From Isoetes taiwanensis (lineage: Eukaryota > Streptophyta > Lycopodiopsida > Isoetales > Isoetaceae), in contig JAJEKV010000131.1 of NCBI GenBank assembly GCA_021234155.1, positions 376,001 to 440,000 on the forward strand: a stretch of 64,000 nucleotides of DNA. The letters are read 5' to 3'. This document shows positions 59,773 through 64,000 of the stretch, piece by piece. The position numbers and the translations under genes are program-made. Below the pieces are notes generated by a model. The model had not been told where the DNA came from. It ran no database searches and worked only from the letters and a program-made list of their open reading frames with translations. Numbering within the stretch: the stretch's first letter is position 1; each line of letters starts with the position of its first letter.

Positions 59773-61140
59773 GTGCTCAAAGAAGTTGCCCAAGCCAATC
59801 GCCAACTTGATCACGGAGTTCCACGATCTCTTTCCGATGAGATCGAGAAGCTTCCTCCTTACAGGGGAGTAGAGTGTGAGATAGCACTCGAACCAGGGAC
59901 CAAGCCGACGAGCAAGGCCCCATATAGAATGACCACACATGAACTTACGGAGCTAAAGAAGCAGTTACAAGAATTGCTCGATCTGGGTTTCATCAGGCTG
60001 AGCGTCTCACCATTTGGGGCACCCATCCTCTTTGTCAAGAAGAAGGATGGAAGCTTGAGGATGTGCATAGATTACAGGCAACTGAACAAACACACCATCA
60101 AGAACAAGTACGCACTCCCTAGATCAGACGACTTGATGGATCAGCTCCAAGGGGCAAAGGTCTTCTCCAAGACCGACCTAAGGTCAGGTTATCACCAGAT
60201 CAGAATAAAAGAAGAGGACATCCACAAAACAGCTTTCAGGACCAGATATGGGCATTACGAATTCACCGTAATGCCATTTGGGCTATCCAACGCCCCAGCT
60301 ACGTTCATGCGACTCATGAATGACATCTTCAGGGAATACTTGGACACCTTTGTGATAGTATTCTTCGACCCACATTCTGGTGTACAAGAAATCCATTGAA
60401 GAGCATGCTCAAAGACGCCGAAAAGGTGCTCGAGAAGTTAAGGAGGCATCAGTTGTATGCCAAGTTGTCGGAAGTGTCACTGCAACGTAGAAGGTGGAAT
60501 ACCCCTATCATGTGATTTCAGCAGAAGGAATCTCGGCGCACTCGCCAAGATTGAAGCAAGAATCCAATGGCCGCACCAAAGAACGCCCATGAGGTCAAGT
60601 TTCCTTGGCCTAGCAGGGTATTACAGAAATTCGAAGAAGAACTTCCCAAAGATAGCAGCCCCAATCGACATGACTTGACAAAGGCGAGAAAGTAAAAATT
60701 GGGCGCACCATTGGCTCAAGAAAGCCCAAGCAGGATTTGAGTTATTGAAGGAAGCTTTGACAACCGCCTGCCTTGACCCCTCGCCGCACTTAAAAGGACA
60801 AGTTAGTGGCGACGGACGCAAAGCAAGATAGCCACAGTACAAAGGCTCATGCAAGAAGAGCGGGTAATAGCGCATTTAATTTAAGGAAAATGAACGACGC
60901 CAAAACGCTGCTAACCCGACGATGATCAAGAGCTGCTAGCGCTTGTCGTATGCTGAGAATCCGGAGGCATTACCTTTAGGGAGGAAGTTCCACCGACACC
61001 GATCACCGTGAGCCTCCAAGACGTGATTCACACAACCACATCTCAACTGAGGCAGAAGGTGGATGGAATTTCTTGAGGAGCACGACTTTGAGATAGTCTA
61101 CAAACCCGGAAGCTTAATGTGGTAGCAGATGTGCTTTCAA
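59773..61140 (+). pseudogene. Reverse transcriptase and RNase H of the chromovirus
   Basis: The RT core is well kept at 59773-60370: [65 protein letters not shown]. The catalytic box is damaged: FVIVFFD is followed by an extra C and a changed base, so the second Asp is lost and the frame shifts near 60370. RT connection (LAGYYRN) and scattered RNase H pieces follow to about 61140. Confidence 0.88.
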
Positions 61141-61169
61141 GGCATCCACCGACAACTGCAGAGTGCACC

Positions 61170-62300
61170 GCAACGCAATCTCGACGCCAAATGAATTCGA
61201 AAAGATAGAAGAAACCTTTGCCAACATGTGGACTTCAAGGAAGTATGGGCAAGCCTGTAAGGAAGCAAGAACGGATAAGGAGAGGGAAACCTTCAAAATT
61301 TTAAGAAGGAAGGTAACCTCCTATACCATAAGAACAAGTTGTGCGTGGCAAGAATCGCCCGAGTAAGAAAGTTGATCCTCCACGACACCCAAACAGCCCA
61401 ATAGCCACCACGCAGATTCATGAAGACATACTTCAAAGTGCGAGCAGAGCTATTGGCCGGAATGAAGAAGCGTATAGCCTGCTACATCAAGGAGTGTCGC
61501 CTATGCCAACAAAGAAACAAAGGCGTAATAACTCCGGTCACCCAGGGTATTGGAACCATTAGCTGTGCAAACGCTAAGGGGAAGTCGCCAAGATGGACTT
61601 TATAACAGGACCGCCAAGGACAAAGAAGAGGTAAGGATGCCTTGATGGTCGTGGTCGACAAGTTGTCGGCGATGGCCCATTTTGTGCCTTGCAGACCACG
61701 GACACGCCTATGGACACGGCAAAGCTCTTCACCAAAGAGATTTTCAGACTTCATGGCATGCCAAGGGAAATTATCTCCCACCGAGATCCGGTTCATCGCT
61801 GCCTTCCGGGCAGATCTCTTCACAACGATTGGAACGAAGCTATCCATGAGCACGCCTATCATCCACGTGCACGGATGGGCAAACGGAGCGGTCAATAGAA
61901 TATTGGAAGACATGCTCAAACTATGTCCGGAACAAGCAAGGTATGTGGGAGGAATTTATTCACTTGGTGGAGTTTGCATACAATAGCACCAAGCAAGAAT
62001 CATCCCAAATGTCGCCGCTCATGATCAACTACGGCTACCAATGCCTAACTCCGCACACTTGGCACAATCCCGTGTCAAAAGTGGAAGTTTCAAGCAAATA
62101 TTGAGCGACATATGCAGCAGCCTGTGGAAGAAGTTCGAGGGTACCTTCTAATGCAAGGAGTCGCAGAAGAGCATCACCGACAAACACACCGACAAACAGA
62201 GAATTCCAAGTTGGAGAGGATGTATGGCTCAAGATCAAGGTAAAGCAAGCAAAGCTCCGCAGATCGAAAATTGCAAGAAGCTTGCTCCAAGGTGGGCTGA
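61170..62300 (+). pseudogene. Integrase of the chromovirus
   Basis: The H2C2 zinc-binding part (CYIKECRLCQQRNKG) is at about 61480-61525. The core follows in pieces: DALMVVVDKLSAMAHFVPC, FTKEIFRLHGMPREIISHRD and NRILEDMLKLCPEQ. The C-terminal domain (GEDVWLKIKVKQAKLR-like) is near 62215. Frames are broken by several indels. Confidence 0.82.
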
Positions 62301-62477
62301 CCATTCGTAATAGTCCAAAGAGTGGGTAACCAATCCTACAAGTTAGACTTGCCAAAGACACTTAAAGATCCACAACGCCTTCCACGTGAGTTTGCTGAAG
62401 AAGCACACACTCCCAACCCGTATGAAGTCTCGACATTCCAACGATGTTGGAAATGACAAAGAGCAGCTTGGAAATAG

Positions 62478-62615
62478 TTCCAGAGCTAATTCTTGATAAA
62501 GCATTCAAGAAAACAAGGAGATCGAGAGTTTCTCCAATACTTGGTTAAGGGAAACACTTGCCTATGGAAGACGCAACATGGGTACTTAAAAGAGATCTCG
62601 AAAAACAAAGACTCC
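62478..62615 (+). pseudogene. Chromodomain at the integrase C-terminus
   Basis: Reading across two frames, VPELILDKAFKKTRR is followed by FLQYLVKG and then MEDATWVLKRDLEKQ. This matches the chromodomain order PE-x-ILD, YLVKWKG, E-x-ATWE-x-x-x-x-L of plant chromoviruses. Chromodomains bind modified histone tails, often H3K9me, and direct integration. Its presence in an element with H3-like sequence is notable. Confidence 0.7.
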
Positions 62616-62689
62616 ACGCTTTATGGAGCAATGGGACGGCAAAGTCATCTCCAAGAAATCGGCTCAGCATGTCGATTTGTGTAGATTAA

Positions 62690-63499
62690 TAGCTTGCCTA
62701 GCTAAGAGACCCACGATGCAACCTATGAGGTAAGGGTTGCATGCGTTGTAAACCGGCGATGAGATTACTACGGTGATCTCTAGGACGGGTGTAATGTCAA
62801 TGTAGGCATGACCGCTGTGCAGCTTTGGAAAGTCTACTGCCCCATTTTTAAGTAGACGACCTCGAGAGAAAGGAGGTCATTGAGGAATGTATTGATAGGA
62901 AAAGCACCTCTAGCCCCATATATGCTTTGATAGGAGGAATCTAGCCTTCACGCCCCACATACGGGAAGGACCTATCCTCCACGCTGGGCAACTAAAGGTG
63001 TAGGCATGAGTGGCATATAGGCATATAGGCGCTGTCTCCTCGGCCATAATGGAAGATTCACCCTCTTCCTACGCCGAGAGATTAGCCATGCATCCATGTA
63101 GATAGGTGGGGTGGTCACCATATAACCAAAATTTTTATTTAATATTAATGGTACTAACGTAGTGTTGACCTGCAAGCCAATAGAGCGCTCCGGAGGGCCA
63201 GGAGGTCGAACTACGAAGACTTGCAACACAATTTTCTTGTAATGTGTTGCAAGGAATAAAGAGTACCTCGAGCAATAATTATATATATAATATAATAAAC
63301 CGAGACATTAGGAGTTATTGTAAGTGATAACCATTGGATTGGATAATAGTATAATAATGTTCTATAAATATTACCTTGAGGTAATCCTATTAAATGTATA
63401 ACTATAATAATAAGTATATGGTATGCATGAGGTTGATTGGCAAAGTTAAGAAGATCCCAAGGTGGGGAGACCCATGATGTCAAAGGACATCATCAATTC
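62690..63499 (+). other. 3' non-coding region of the chromovirus
   Basis: No coding motifs are seen between the chromodomain and the polypurine tract; the sequence becomes AT-rich near 63260-63420. It is probably an untranslated region. Confidence 0.5.
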
Positions 63500-63511
63500 A
63501 AGGAGGGAGAA
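63500..63511 (+). promoter_or_regulatory. Polypurine tract
   Basis: AAGGAGGGAGAA lies directly before the 3' LTR start TGTGACGCCC. This is a typical plant Ty3 plus-strand primer. Confidence 0.88.
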
Positions 63512-64000
63512 TGTGACGCCCAAGACGACATATACCGGCCTCAAGACGATACCGATTACAACGCCACGCCAGATTATCGCCGGCCCGGACGGTAATGGCC
63601 GACGTACCCAAGCAAGGACGCCCTAGGAGGCAACTTGCAATGGTGCGCACACTTAGCAATGCGCGCACCTTTAGACCTTTAACCCATTAAAGGTAGACCA
63701 AGGGTCGTGGAAACCCTAAACCTATAAGGCATCAAACCCTAACATTCCCTTTTTCGCCCACGCACCTTCTCCGAGTTCGATTCGCCGAGGAGTCACTTCC
63801 AACTCCCCACGACTGCCCCGTAGGCGGCCCAGCTTGTCGATCATCCTCCCACCGCATCCCGGGTAACGTAGACATGGACGCCTTCTGATCGATAGGAGGA
63901 AACCAGGAGCGGTATTTAGTCGATTGATTAGCTTAAACCTTTGTTCCTCTTCGAACCAAAGAGGTTTAATGATTTGCACCATTCCTTTCATGTTGATGCA
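63512..64000 (+). repeat. 3' LTR of the chromovirus (cut by the window end)
   Basis: Begins TGTGACGCCCAAGACGAC and aligns with 52108-52590, with many small indels. The remaining 1 kb or so and any target duplication lie outside the window. Confidence 0.9.

Larger units (their letters stand above)
52108..64000 (+). mobile_element. Ty3 chromovirus carrying histone-like gene cassettes
   Basis: This element, over 11.9 kb, runs off the window inside its 3' LTR. The order is 5' LTR (52108-53586), PBS (53588), a cassette with an H3-like frame (53788-55620), a second cassette (55694-57830), gag (57957-59110), protease, RT, RNase H, integrase, chromodomain (about 62478-62615), PPT (63500-63511) and 3' LTR (63512 onward). 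Chromodomain-bearing integrases define the chromovirus branch. The two cassettes lie inside the element, between the PBS and gag, and are not part of standard Ty3 structure. Coding frames have scattered 1-2 base indels, so this copy is probably inactive. Confidence 0.9.

Overview
This is nuclear DNA of a land plant. The evidence is a complete intron-bearing ARP6 gene, a RINT1/MAG2 gene, PPR, SEC22, hydroxypyruvate-reductase and DEAD-box pseudogenes, a mitochondrial nad9 fragment inserted in the nucleus, and plant-type LINE, CACTA and Ty3 elements. The low gene density and the LINE types suggest a large-genome lineage, perhaps a fern, but that is a guess. I see no bacterial operons, CRISPR arrays, rRNA or tRNA genes.

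Layout. 1-5.7 kb: AT-rich sequence, a broken LINE 3' end, a possible three-exon Cys-rich gene, a nad9 fragment and a foldback element. 5.7-11.3 kb: a full-length LINE on the minus strand with one fused reading frame, three 5'UTR monomers, a TATC tail and a target-site duplication. 11.8-12.35 kb: a Cys-rich reading frame with one in-frame stop. 14.1-14.5 kb: a SEC22 pseudogene. 16.13-22.99 kb: a nearly intact plus-strand LINE with a 16-bp target-site duplication. 23.8-26.2 kb: decayed host genes. 28.1-33.0 kb: the only clearly intact host genes, MAG2/RINT1 (minus) and ARP6 (plus), with start codons 76 bp apart. 36.5-38 kb: a CACTA end and a PPR pseudogene. 40.2-49.6 kb: a complete but frameshifted Ty3 LTR element on the minus strand, with about 2.2 kb of extra sequence after integrase. 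49.8-51.3 kb: a truncated LINE. 52.1 kb to the window end: a second Ty3 element on the plus strand, a chromovirus.

The outstanding feature is that second Ty3 element. Between its primer-binding site and gag it carries two gene cassettes. Each has a pair of about 68-bp hairpins, a TATAAATAG box, a reading frame and a T-rich tail. The first frame begins with the histone H3 tail ARTKQTA, continues through a charged linker of about 340 residues and ends in an unmistakable H3 histone fold. The second has a frameshifted C-terminal region that resembles an H2B fold. The element also has gag, protease, reverse transcriptase, RNase H, integrase and a chromodomain. A retrotransposon carrying its own histone-like genes behind internal promoters is, as far as I know, undescribed.

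Many frames in the two LTR elements are broken by small indels, whereas the LINEs and host genes are nearly clean. This may be age, or consensus error in methylated repeats.
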